14,681 nucleotides of DNA from Stenotrophomonas sp. UBA2124 (lineage in GTDB: Bacteria > Pseudomonadota > Gammaproteobacteria > Xanthomonadales > Xanthomonadaceae), in contig DCXY01000035.1 in the NCBI GenBank assembly GCA_002329155.1, forward strand, positions 1-14,681, in the 5' to 3' direction. The position numbers were made by a program, and so were the translations under genes. Position 1 is the first letter of the stretch. Each line of letters begins with the position of its first letter. The notes beneath the pieces were generated by a model. It did no database searches. It was not told the origin of the DNA and saw nothing but the letters and a program-made list of their open reading frames with translations. This document shows positions 1-6,318 of this stretch, one piece after another.

Positions 1-118
1 CGCCCTTCGGGCACCCTCTCCCGCACGGGGAGAGGGGATACAGGTGGGTTTCCCGGGGAACTGACACGTCGCAGCCATGCCCCCCTCTCCCCCTGCGGGA
101 GAGGGTGCCCGAAGGGCG
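1..118. repeat. Long inverted repeat (37-bp arms, one mismatch)
   Basis: Positions 1-37 and 82-118 are reverse complements with a single mismatch, separated by a 44-nt spacer. The outer 24 bp match perfectly. Each arm also folds on itself: CCCTCTCCC at 14-22 pairs with GGGAGAGGG at 28-36, and the right arm has the same internal hairpin. The result is two small hairpins inside one large cruciform. It lies just upstream of purT and may be the 3' end of a neighbour outside the window. CCCTCTCC...GGAGAGGG repeats are common between genes in GC-rich proteobacteria. It could act as a terminator or mRNA-end structure, or be a non-coding mobile repeat. The left boundary may extend past the window edge. 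Confidence 0.85.
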
Positions 119-168
119 GGAGAGGGGGTCTGGGCCTTCCCGACAGCCCCATCCACCCCCCGCTTGCC

Positions 169-174
169 TAGAAT
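169..174 (+). promoter_or_regulatory. Candidate -10 element upstream of purT
   Basis: TAGAAT matches the sigma70 -10 consensus at five of six positions and lies 32 nt upstream of the purT ATG, a normal distance for a short leader. No convincing -35 hexamer sits 16-18 nt upstream because that stretch is C-rich, so this is a weak call. The ribosome-binding site is also modest (GGAA about 9 nt before the ATG). Confidence 0.3.
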
Positions 175-206
175 GTGCAGCCCCGAACCCCTCCCGGAAC
201 TGCCTG

Positions 207-1391
207 ATGACCACGCTCGGTACCCCGCTGTCCCCGTCCGCCACCCGCGTCCTGCTGCTTGGCTCAGGCGAACTGGGCAAGGAGGTGGCCATCGAGCTGC
301 AGCGCTTCGGTGTGGAAGTGATTGCCGCCGACCGCTATGCCGACGCGCCGGCCATGCAGGTGGCGCACCGCAGCCATGTGCTGGACATGCTCGACCCGGC
401 CGCGCTGAGCGCGCTGATCGAAAAGGAGCGCCCGCACCTGATCGTGCCGGAGATCGAGGCCATCCATACCGAAACGCTGGTGCGTCTGGAAACCGAACAG
501 GGCCAGCGGGTGATTCCCACCGCGCGTGCCGCGCGCCTGACCATGGACCGCGAAGGCATCCGCCGGCTTGCCGCCGAAACCCTGGGCCTGCCGACCTCGC
601 CTTATCGGTTTGTCGATAGCGAGGCCGAGTACCGTGACGCCGTGGCCGCCATCGGGCTGCCGTGCGTGGTCAAGCCGGTGATGTCCTCTTCGGGCAAGGG
701 CCAGAGCACGCTGCGCAGCGAGGCCGATATCGGCCCGGCCTGGGAGTACGCACAGACCGGTGGCCGTGCCGGTGCGGGCCGCTGCATCGTGGAGGGTTTC
801 ATCGATTTCGACTACGAAATCACCCTGCTCACCGTGCGCCACGCAGGCGGCACCTCGTTCTGCGATCCGGTGGGGCACCTGCAGAAGGATGGCGACTACC
901 GCGAAAGCTGGCAGCCGCAGGCAATGTCGGCCAAGGCGCTGGAAGCCGCGCAGCAGGTGGCGGAGGCAATCACCGATGATCTCGGCGGCTGGGGCCTGTT
1001 CGGCGTGGAGCTGTTCGTGAAGGGGGACGAGGTGTGGTTCAGCGAGGTCTCGCCGCGTCCGCATGACACCGGGCTGGTCACGCTGGTGTCGCAGGAACTG
1101 AGCGAGTTCGCGCTGCATGCGCGCGCCATTCTTGGCCTGCCGATACCGGTGATCCGCCACAACGGGCCGTCGGCCTCGTGCGCGATGCTGGCGCAGGGCA
1201 ACGGCGTGCCGTTCTTCAGCAATGTGGCGCAGGCGCTGCTGCACCCGGATTCGGCACTGCGCCTGTTCGGCAAGCCGATGGTGCAGGGCCAGCGCCGCGT
1301 GGGCGTCACGCTGGCGCGTGGCAGCGATGTGGAGCAGGCGCGCGCCATCGCGCGTGATGCCGCCGCGGCGATCGACATCGAACTGCGCTGA
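207..1391 (+). CDS. purT: Formate-dependent phosphoribosylglycinamide formyltransferase PurT
   Basis: A 394-residue cytoplasmic ATP-grasp enzyme, close to the ~392 aa of E. coli PurT. It converts GAR, formate and ATP to formyl-GAR, ADP and phosphate. This is the folate-independent alternative to PurN at the third step of purine synthesis. Visible motifs are the N-terminal substrate loop LLLGSGELGKEV (16-27), the conserved PEIEAI block with Glu82, the ATP-grasp glycine loop SSSGKGQS in the middle, and the metal-binding SEVSPRPHDTG block in the C-terminal half. The reading frame extends upstream to position 105, but that extra part encodes repeat DNA and is unlike the family. The ATG at 207 gives the expected MTTLGTPLSP-type N-terminus. 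No other purine gene is adjacent, so it appears monocistronic, and a REP pair and terminator follow. Identification is secure. Confidence 0.97.
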   Translation: MTTLGTPLSPSATRVLLLGSGELGKEVAIELQRFGVEVIAADRYADAPAMQVAHRSHVLDMLDPAALSALIEKERPHLIVPEIEAIHTETLVRLETEQGQRVIPTARAARLTMDREGIRRLAAETLGLPTSPYRFVDSEAEYRDAVAAIGLPCVVKPVMSSSGKGQSTLRSEADIGPAWEYAQTGGRAGAGRCIVEGFIDFDYEITLLTVRHAGGTSFCDPVGHLQKDGDYRESWQPQAMSAKALEAAQQVAEAITDDLGGWGLFGVELFVKGDEVWFSEVSPRPHDTGLVTLVSQELSEFALHARAILGLPIPVIRHNGPSASCAMLAQGNGVPFFSNVAQALLHPDSALRLFGKPMVQGQRRVGVTLARGSDVEQARAIARDAAAAIDIELR

Positions 1392-1399
1392 CGGCCTCC

Positions 1400-1492
1400 G
1401 TAGCCCGGGTAAGCAAAGCGCACCCGGGGCCGTTCACGATGGGCTTGGACCTTCGCAGGAAGCCCCGGATGCGCTGCGCTTATCCGGGCTAC
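1400..1492. repeat. Inverted pair of GTAG-headed REP-like elements
   Basis: The first unit (1400 to about 1430) begins GTAGCCCGGGT and closes with ACCCGGGGC, forming a small stem-loop. The second unit (about 1462-1492) is the reverse orientation, ends in CTAC, and carries CCGGAT/ATCCGG in place of CCGGGT/ACCCGG. The two face each other across roughly 33 nt, so the whole can also fold into one long hairpin. The GTAG head plus palindrome is the hallmark of the REP family described in Stenotrophomonas (SMAG elements). The pair begins 9 nt after the purT stop, where it could protect the mRNA 3' end or aid termination. A sister copy lies at 9134-9214. Confidence 0.85.
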
Positions 1493-1537
1493 GGCATTGA
1501 TGCTTCATCGTGGCGAAAGCCTTCATCAGCACCAGAG

Positions 1538-1563
1538 AAAACGCCGGCTTTCGCCGGCGTTTT
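1538..1563. terminator. Bidirectional intrinsic terminator between purT and the EEP lipoprotein gene
   Basis: An 11-bp perfect stem (1538-1548 with 1553-1563) encloses a TTTC loop. The stem begins with AAAA and ends with TTTT, so transcripts from either strand carry a GC hairpin followed by U residues. It lies between two convergent genes, purT (+) and the EEP-family gene (-), as expected for a shared terminator. Confidence 0.85.
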
Positions 1564-1586
1564 CAGTTCACCTGTTGTTGCGCCGC

Positions 1587-2789
1587 TCAGCGCACATCCA
1601 CCCACACCAGATGGTGATCACTGCCATCGGCAATCTTCGCTTCGGGGCTGTCGCTCGCGGGCCAGAACACACCGCTGCCCACGTAATCGAAGCCTACGGA
1701 CGGCAACACATAGTCCAGACGCATGGTGCCCGAGCGTGGGCCGAAATCGCCGGTGGCGTGCTGCGGGGCGCCGTGGCGGGTGATGCCCTTTTCCGCGTAG
1801 GCCAATGAGGTTTCCTCTCCGCCCTTGCTGGTGGGCGTGGCGTACCGCAGTACGCGCGGGTGTTCGAGCAGTTCCACGATGGCGTCCTGTCGGCCATCAC
1901 CATCGGATGGATCGTTGTTGAGGTCACCCACGATCACGAAGCGCGCATCGGCGGCAAGACCCCCGCAACGGCCCTGGTCATCGCACAGCCAGTTGGCGTT
2001 GCGGTTGTCCAGATACTCCTTCCACAGGCGCAGCTCGTCATGGTTGCGCGCGGCGTTGCGCTTCTCCTTGCCGTCGAACACCGGCGGAGTGGGGTGTGCG
2101 GCCAGTACATGCACAGTGCCCAGCGGCGTGCGCACCGGCACATCCCAATGCGATTTGGACGACAGCCGCAGCTGCGACCACACCGCATCATTCCAGAACG
2201 GCTTGCCGGTGTCGGGCACCACCGGGCGCAGGGCGCCGGGCATGGCACTCCACTTCAGCAGCTGGAAGCTGCGCACGGACTTTTCATCAATGGGGTAGCG
2301 CGACAACACCAGCATGCCGTACTGGCCGGGGTGCAGGCCGTAGCCCCAGGCGTCGTTGCCACGCTCGCGGCCCTTGCCGCCCACGCTGCCGTTGTTGTCC
2401 AGGTCCAGGCCGCTGGGCACGCCGGTATTCACCGGGGCCAGGTAGCGGTATTCGTAGTGCAGGGGCTCGCCACCACCGGGCTGGGCCACTTCCAGATAAC
2501 GCTGCTGGAACAGGTCGGCGGCCCGGTGGCCTTCGTCGAAATCGAACTCGTTGAGCAGCACCAGGTCAGGCCGTACCTGCTGCAGCACGGCGGCGATCTT
2601 GCGGGCGTGGGCGCTGTCGCCCTGCAGCTCCTTGACCAGGCCTTCGTCCTCGTCCGAGTACAGCGAAGTGTTGTAGGTGGCCAGGCGAAGTTGCTTGCCG
2701 GGGCTTGGCCCGGCGCTGCCTGTGGGCGCGGTGGTGGTGCAGGCGGCCAGCAGCAGGGTCATCGGGAGCAGAAAGGTTGAAATACGCAT
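1587..2789 (-). CDS. Endonuclease/exonuclease/phosphatase-family lipoprotein
   Basis: A 400-residue protein with an N-terminal lipoprotein signal: hydrophobic residues 6-16, lipobox LLAA and Cys17. The next residue is Thr, not Asp, which in enterobacteria favours outer-membrane sorting. The body shows the EEP (DNase I/sphingomyelinase-like) fold markers: LATYN (36-40), the metal-ligand block LLNEFDFDE with Glu81, GDLNND (288-293), LDYVLP from 358, and the terminal SDHH (390-393). The catalytic set looks complete, so the protein should be an active metal-dependent phosphodiesterase or phosphatase. Its substrate (nucleic acid, phospholipid or sugar phosphate) cannot be read from sequence. The ATG at 2789 is chosen because it starts directly at the signal peptide. 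A start 75 nt upstream would place 25 non-signal residues before it. It lies 104 nt downstream of a second lipoprotein gene on the same strand. Confidence 0.86.
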   Translation of the reverse strand: MRISTFLLPMTLLLAACTTTAPTGSAGPSPGKQLRLATYNTSLYSDEDEGLVKELQGDSAHARKIAAVLQQVRPDLVLLNEFDFDEGHRAADLFQQRYLEVAQPGGGEPLHYEYRYLAPVNTGVPSGLDLDNNGSVGGKGRERGNDAWGYGLHPGQYGMLVLSRYPIDEKSVRSFQLLKWSAMPGALRPVVPDTGKPFWNDAVWSQLRLSSKSHWDVPVRTPLGTVHVLAAHPTPPVFDGKEKRNAARNHDELRLWKEYLDNRNANWLCDDQGRCGGLAADARFVIVGDLNNDPSDGDGRQDAIVELLEHPRVLRYATPTSKGGEETSLAYAEKGITRHGAPQHATGDFGPRSGTMRLDYVLPSVGFDYVGSGVFWPASDSPEAKIADGSDHHLVWVDVR

Positions 2790-2830
2790 CCGTGCATTTT
2801 CACATGCCCGCATGACGGCGGCGAGAAGCA

Positions 2831-2858
2831 GCAACGCCCCGGCAGGGCGGGGCGTTGC
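2831..2858. terminator. GC-rich hairpin between the two lipoprotein genes
   Basis: A 10-bp perfect stem (2831-2840 with 2849-2858; GCAACGCCCC pairs with GGGGCGTTGC) encloses an 8-nt loop. It lies 35 nt downstream of the small lipoprotein stop on the minus strand and upstream of the EEP gene. No clear U-tract follows on either strand. It may be an attenuating or mRNA-end hairpin, not necessarily a full intrinsic terminator. Confidence 0.45.
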
Positions 2859-2893
2859 CATCACGCCGGGTAGATGATTTCAGGCCGGCAGGG

Positions 2894-3262
2894 TCAGAAG
2901 CTGCAACCCATCGGGCCGAAGCTGGCCCTGGCCTGCTCCAGCGCGGTCCTGCACTGGGCGGCGATGGCGGTCTTGTCGGTGCTGCCCTGCCAGGCATTGC
3001 GCGACTGCTCGATGTTCTGCTTCACCATGTCGCGCTGGGCCTCGGGCAGCTTGTCGCTGAGGCAGGCGTAGATCTTTTCCAGATACTGGTCGCATTCCGG
3101 TACACCGGTGGAGGCGCTGACGCTGTCGGCGACAGGAGCGGCGGTGACGGCAGCCGGCGGCGGCACGGCGGGGGTGGCTGGCTCGGCCGGGGTGTCGGCT
3201 TTCCTGCAGCCGGCCACGGCCAGAACGGCGAGGATGGTGGCAGCCAGAATGCGGTTCTTCAT
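2894..3262 (-). CDS. Small lipoprotein with a four-cysteine C-terminal domain
   Basis: A 122-residue protein of unknown function. Residues 1-18 form a lipoprotein signal ending AVAG with lipid-anchor Cys19. A flexible Pro/Ala/Thr-rich linker covers about 22-50. The C-terminal domain (55-122) is predicted mainly helical and has four cysteines at 57, 67, 104 and 120. Paired as 57/67 or 57/104 and 67/120, they could form disulfides in the periplasm. The start at 3262 is supported by AGGAG 8 nt upstream and by the signal peptide beginning at once; an in-frame ATG 18 nt further upstream lies before the SD. It lies 105 nt downstream of bpt and 104 nt upstream of the EEP lipoprotein, all on the minus strand. 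I do not assign a family. Confidence 0.8.
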   Translation of the reverse strand: MKNRILAATILAVLAVAGCRKADTPAEPATPAVPPPAAVTAAPVADSVSASTGVPECDQYLEKIYACLSDKLPEAQRDMVKQNIEQSRNAWQGSTDKTAIAAQCRTALEQARASFGPMGCSF

Positions 3263-3367
3263 GGGCGGCTCCTGTTGCAAAGGGGTTTCCCTGCGCCGGC
3301 CTGCGGCGGGCCGGTGGAGCCGACTCTGGGTAAGCGCCGGTTAAATCCCGATCAAGGCAGGTGCCGC

Positions 3368-4129
3368 TCAGGGCCGCAGTTGCTCGGCCTGTGGATCGGC
3401 CTGGGCCCAGCGCCGGCCATCAAAATATTCCAGCGGCTGGTAACGGCGCTTGTAGTCCATCTTGCGGTGGCCGTGGATCCAGTAGCCCAGGTACAGGTGC
3501 GGCAGGCCCAGGCGGTGCGCCCAGGCAATCTGCTGCAGGATGGCGAAGGTGCCCAGCCCGCGCTTTTCCTCGTCCGGGTCGAAGAACGTGTAGACCGCGG
3601 AAAGCCCCAGTTCGGTGACATCGGTGACGGCCACGCCCAGCAGCTGGCCGGGCTGGTGGTCCTGCGGTGCACGGCGGATTTCAAGAAAGCGCCCGTGCGA
3701 CCAGCTGCCGACCAGGAACTGGTCGAATTCATGCGGGCCGTGGTCGTCCATGCCGCCATTGGCGTGGCGGTGCTGCAGGTAGCGTTGGTAGAGCGCGAAT
3801 TGCTCCTCGGTGCGCTCGGCCGGCAGCACGCGGCACTGCAGGTCGGCATTGCGGCGAAGGCAGCGGCGCTGGCTGCGGTCCGGGTCGAAACGCGCCACCG
3901 GGATGCGCACCGGCACGCAGGCGTGGCAGTTCTGGCAGTGCGGGCGGTAGACCAGATCGCCGGAGCGGCGGAAGCCCCAGCTCAGCGCCAACGGGTACAG
4001 CGTGCCCAGGCGCTCGTCCTGCGGGTCCAGTACCAGGTCGCGCGCCTGCCGCTCGGGCCAATAGCCGCAGGGATGCTCGCCGGTCTGGAACAGGCGCAGC
4101 TCCTGCCTGGGGTCGTCATGCAATGCCAT
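3368..4129 (-). CDS. bpt: Aspartate/glutamate leucyltransferase (Bpt)
   Basis: A 253-residue cytoplasmic aminoacyl-tRNA-protein transferase, the usual size for the family. It moves leucine from Leu-tRNA to proteins starting with Asp or Glu. This creates an N-degron recognised by ClpS and delivered to ClpAP. Family marks are the N-terminal LRLFQTGEHPCGYW (11-24, Cys21), the RRSGDLVYRPHCQNCHACVP block (Cys65, Cys68, Cys71), and a C-terminal GNAT-like half with GLSAVYTFFDPDEEKRGLGT and LGYWIHGHRKMDYK. The frame is open 249 nt further upstream, but that stretch overlaps the neighbouring promoter region and the EF-hand gene start and resembles nothing. The ATG at 4129 gives the normal N-terminus. 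An in-frame ATG 12 nt upstream is also possible. Neither has a strong ribosome-binding site. Confidence 0.95.
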   Translation of the reverse strand: MALHDDPRQELRLFQTGEHPCGYWPERQARDLVLDPQDERLGTLYPLALSWGFRRSGDLVYRPHCQNCHACVPVRIPVARFDPDRSQRRCLRRNADLQCRVLPAERTEEQFALYQRYLQHRHANGGMDDHGPHEFDQFLVGSWSHGRFLEIRRAPQDHQPGQLLGVAVTDVTELGLSAVYTFFDPDEEKRGLGTFAILQQIAWAHRLGLPHLYLGYWIHGHRKMDYKRRYQPLEYFDGRRWAQADPQAEQLRP

Positions 4130-4278
4130 GGGCACAAGCATAGCCGCCTGCGGTCGCAGAACCTGCGCCTGTCTGTGTGATGAATGCGGCCGGCGGCGCG
4201 TCAACCATGCCGGCCGCCGCGCGTTGACTGTTGCAAGGGCGCAGTGCTGCGCTCGACCGTCAACCTTGGAGCCGCACA
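4130..4278. promoter_or_regulatory. Divergent control region between bpt and the EF-hand gene, with three GTCAAC-type hexamers
   Basis: This 149-bp gap must hold the promoters of bpt (-) and the EF-hand gene (+). GTCAAC occurs at 4200-4205 and 4259-4264, with its inverse GTTGAC at 4223-4228. The inverse copy also supplies TTGACT, a -35-like hexamer for rightward transcription. The first copy supplies TTGACG for leftward transcription, with a poor -10 about 17 nt on. The repeats might be an operator or just -35 elements; the sequence alone does not decide. TTGGAG about 9 nt before 4279 is the ribosome-binding site of the EF-hand gene. Confidence 0.4.
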
Positions 4279-4878
4279 ATGAACCAACGTAAGCCCCTTC
4301 TCCTGCTGGCCCTGCTGCTGGCGACTTCGGCCACCGGCATTGCGCTGGCTGCCAGCCCCACCGGCCAGAAGCCGGCACCGCAGCGCACGGATGGCCCGCG
4401 CATGGATGCCAATGGTGACGGCGTGATCGACCGTCAGGAAGCCGCGGCCCACCCGCATCTTGCCCAGCGTTTTGACGAGCTGGACAAGAACAAGGATGGC
4501 AAGCTCTCGCGCGATGAAATGCCGGCCCCGCGCCACGGCATGCGCCATGGCCGCCACCACGGGGGGATGCATCACGGCGGCCGCGATGGCGGTTTCATGA
4601 TGCGTGGCATGGACACGGACAACGACGGCCGCATCAGTGCCGCCGAGTACCGCGCCCACTTCGACAAGCTGGACGTGAACAAGGACGGCTACATCGACCA
4701 GGCCGACCGCCAGGCGCGTGCCGAGCAGCGCCGCCAGGAGTGGTTCAACAAGGCGGATACCGACAAGGACGGCAAGTTGAGCCCCGCGGAAATGGAAGCG
4801 GCGCGTGCTGCACGCGCCAAGGATGGCCCGCGTGGCCAGCGCGGCCCGATGCCGCCGCAGGCTCCGGCTGCGAAGTAA
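4279..4878 (+). CDS. Secreted EF-hand calcium-binding protein with a His/Gly/Met-rich insert
   Basis: A 199-residue exported protein. Residues 1-24 form a Sec signal peptide with a likely cut after ALA (24). Five 12-residue EF-hand loops are visible: 43-54 (DANGDGVIDRQE), 69-80 (DKNKDGKLSRDE), 112-123 (DTDNDGRISAAE), 132-143 (DVNKDGYIDQAD, ending in Asp instead of Glu) and 160-171 (DTDKDGKLSPAE). Between loops 2 and 3, residues 86-105 are a His/Gly/Met/Arg-rich linker with seven or so histidines, able in principle to bind Cu, Ni or Zn. The C-terminus is Ala/Arg/Pro-rich. It probably buffers or senses periplasmic Ca2+, but no catalytic domain is present and the partner is unknown. The start is fixed by the TTGGAG site and the signal peptide. 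It is a single gene with its own terminator. Confidence 0.92.
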   Translation: MNQRKPLLLLALLLATSATGIALAASPTGQKPAPQRTDGPRMDANGDGVIDRQEAAAHPHLAQRFDELDKNKDGKLSRDEMPAPRHGMRHGRHHGGMHHGGRDGGFMMRGMDTDNDGRISAAEYRAHFDKLDVNKDGYIDQADRQARAEQRRQEWFNKADTDKDGKLSPAEMEAARAARAKDGPRGQRGPMPPQAPAAK

Positions 4879-4904
4879 TACCCCGGAGAGGCGCCGATCG
4901 ACAC

Positions 4905-4939
4905 CACCCCCGCTGGCGACAGCGGGGGTGTTCTGTTTG
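4905..4939 (+). terminator. Intrinsic terminator of the EF-hand gene
   Basis: A 10-bp stem (CACCCCCGCT at 4905-4914 with AGCGGGGGTG at 4921-4930), a 6-nt loop and the U-rich tail TTCTGTTT. It begins 26 nt after the TAA stop. The opposite orientation lacks a U-tract, so it serves mainly the plus-strand gene. Confidence 0.82.
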
Positions 4940-4968
4940 TGGCCCGTGGCTTCTGAAAGCGGGCGTGC

Positions 4969-6180
4969 TCAGCGGCGCAGCAGCGCATACAGCACGCAGG
5001 CCACCACCAGCAGCGAGGCAATGACCACCGAACTGCGCCCGAACAGGCTGCGGTATACCCAGTTGGGGCCGCTACGGCCATTGTGTGCAGCGTCGCGGGC
5101 GAGCATCCCCGCCATGATGCGGGGCAGGGTGACCAGATACTGGTAATTGAGCACGATCATGCCCAGCGCCAGCAGGAGCAGGCCGGCCGCGGTGCCCAGC
5201 CGTAATACCACGCCGCCCAATGCGCTGAAGCAGAACAGCAGGGCGGTGATGGTGTGCAGCCGCGTGAAGCGCAGAAGTTGGCTGCGTTCTGCCGGTGTCT
5301 GTGCGTACTGAAGCAGGTAGACGCTGGAAAGGAACGCGGCCAGCGTGCCGAACAGCATGCTTCCCAGCACCACCCACATATCGAATGGATTGGCGAATAG
5401 GTTGTTGAAGGTTGCGCCGATGCTCCCCGCTGCGGCACCGCCAAGCGCGCTGTTGACGCCCAGCCCGCCGAGGCTGGCCTTGCCGGCGCTGCCACCTGCC
5501 AGACCTATCGAGGTGGAGAGGATGACCGCACTGGCGGTGCCCGGCGCGGCCAGCATCACCGTGGAGCAGACCAGCGCGGCGAATGCGCTGCCCGGTGCGC
5601 TGCTGCGTGCGAATTCGCCGAAACGCTTGAGCAGTTCATCGCGGACGCTGGCGCGGGCGCGTGACAGGCGCTTGCGCACCGCCGCATCGCTCAGCCCCAG
5701 CAGCAGGGCCACCTGCTGCGAGCTCTGGCCTTCGCGGTAGTAGAGCAGCAGGGTTTCGCGGCTGTCCTCGGGCAGGGCGGAGATGATCTCGGCCGCTGCC
5801 AGTTCTTCCTCCACCCGGGCCATCGCTTCCGCCGCATCCGGTGCGGGGTCGGCGGCCATGCCGATGGCGATTTCAGCCGCTTCGCCGCTCAGGGGGCGAT
5901 TGCGGTTGGCGCGCAGCCAATCGCGGGCAAGGTTGCGGGTGATCTGCCGCAGCCAGGGCAGGAAGCTGGCACTGTTGTTCAGCTGGTTGAGCTGCTGCCA
6001 GGCCTTGATGAAGGCTTCCTGGGCGATGTCCTCGCTGGCCTGCACATCGCGGGTGATGGCCAGGGCGATGGCGGTCACCGTGTTCTGGCAGCCCAGCACG
6101 ATGCGCCCGTAGGACTGGGTGCAGCCCTTGCGGGCGGCGGGAAGCTCGGTCTGCAGCAGGGTGTCCAGCATCGCGCTCAT
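4969..6180 (-). CDS. ECF-type sigma factor fused to a C-terminal multi-pass membrane domain
   Basis: A 403-residue protein in two parts. Residues about 24-95 are sigma70 region 2, with the core-binding EDIAQEAFIKAWQQL stretch (50-64) and FLPWLRQITRNLARDWLR (73-90). Residues about 132-190 are region 4, with the LPEDSRETLLLYYREG helix and an SSQQVALLLGLSDAAVRKRL helix-turn-helix (153-172). After residue 193 the protein becomes hydrophobic. Likely membrane segments are 200-228, 268-291, 308-328, 330-352 and 383-401, with a Gly/Ala-rich stretch at 226-256; it ends in LLRR. ECF sigmas are normally about 180-200 aa and held by a separate anti-sigma. Here no anti-sigma gene adjoins, so the membrane part may anchor or inhibit the sigma in cis. 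The start at 6180 has AGGGAG 7 nt upstream. Promoter targets and signal are unknown. Confidence 0.9.
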   Translation of the reverse strand: MSAMLDTLLQTELPAARKGCTQSYGRIVLGCQNTVTAIALAITRDVQASEDIAQEAFIKAWQQLNQLNNSASFLPWLRQITRNLARDWLRANRNRPLSGEAAEIAIGMAADPAPDAAEAMARVEEELAAAEIISALPEDSRETLLLYYREGQSSQQVALLLGLSDAAVRKRLSRARASVRDELLKRFGEFARSSAPGSAFAALVCSTVMLAAPGTASAVILSTSIGLAGGSAGKASLGGLGVNSALGGAAAGSIGATFNNLFANPFDMWVVLGSMLFGTLAAFLSSVYLLQYAQTPAERSQLLRFTRLHTITALLFCFSALGGVVLRLGTAAGLLLLALGMIVLNYQYLVTLPRIMAGMLARDAAHNGRSGPNWVYRSLFGRSSVVIASLLVVACVLYALLRR

Positions 6181-6238
6181 GGGCGTTCTCCCTTGGAGTC
6201 GCAATACAGGACGGTGGTGGGCGGCGGATGTGACGGGT

Positions 6239-6307
6239 TGAGGCGGGGAACAGGGAGCGGGGAAGCGGGAACGGGGAACGATGATCTGTCGCGCCTGTGG
6301 ATCATCG
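6239..6307. repeat. Purine-rich degenerate repeat followed by an 8-bp inverted repeat
   Basis: Positions 6241-6280 are almost all purine on the plus strand, with repeated GGGAAC/GGGGAA units. They are followed by CGATGATC (6279-6286) and its perfect complement GATCATCG (6300-6307) around a 13-nt loop. The block lies between the sigma gene (start at 6180) and the stop of the DUF2007-type gene (6319), both leftward. The inverted repeat could end the upstream operon's transcript, with the pyrimidine-rich minus strand after it, or be an operator for the sigma gene. Evidence for either is thin. Confidence 0.45.
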
Positions 6308-6318
6308 CCAGCTCTTGC

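Noticed and set aside
1..118. CRISPR array or insertion sequence
   Set aside because: It is a single inverted repeat without regular spacers or a transposase frame.
2855..4180. 441-codon plus-strand frame opposite bpt and the small lipoprotein gene
   Set aside because: It is antisense to bpt, whose family match is clear, and the translation has no protein-like features.
4130..4378. 83-residue upstream extension of bpt
   Set aside because: It covers the intergenic region and the start of the EF-hand gene and is unlike known Bpt N-termini.
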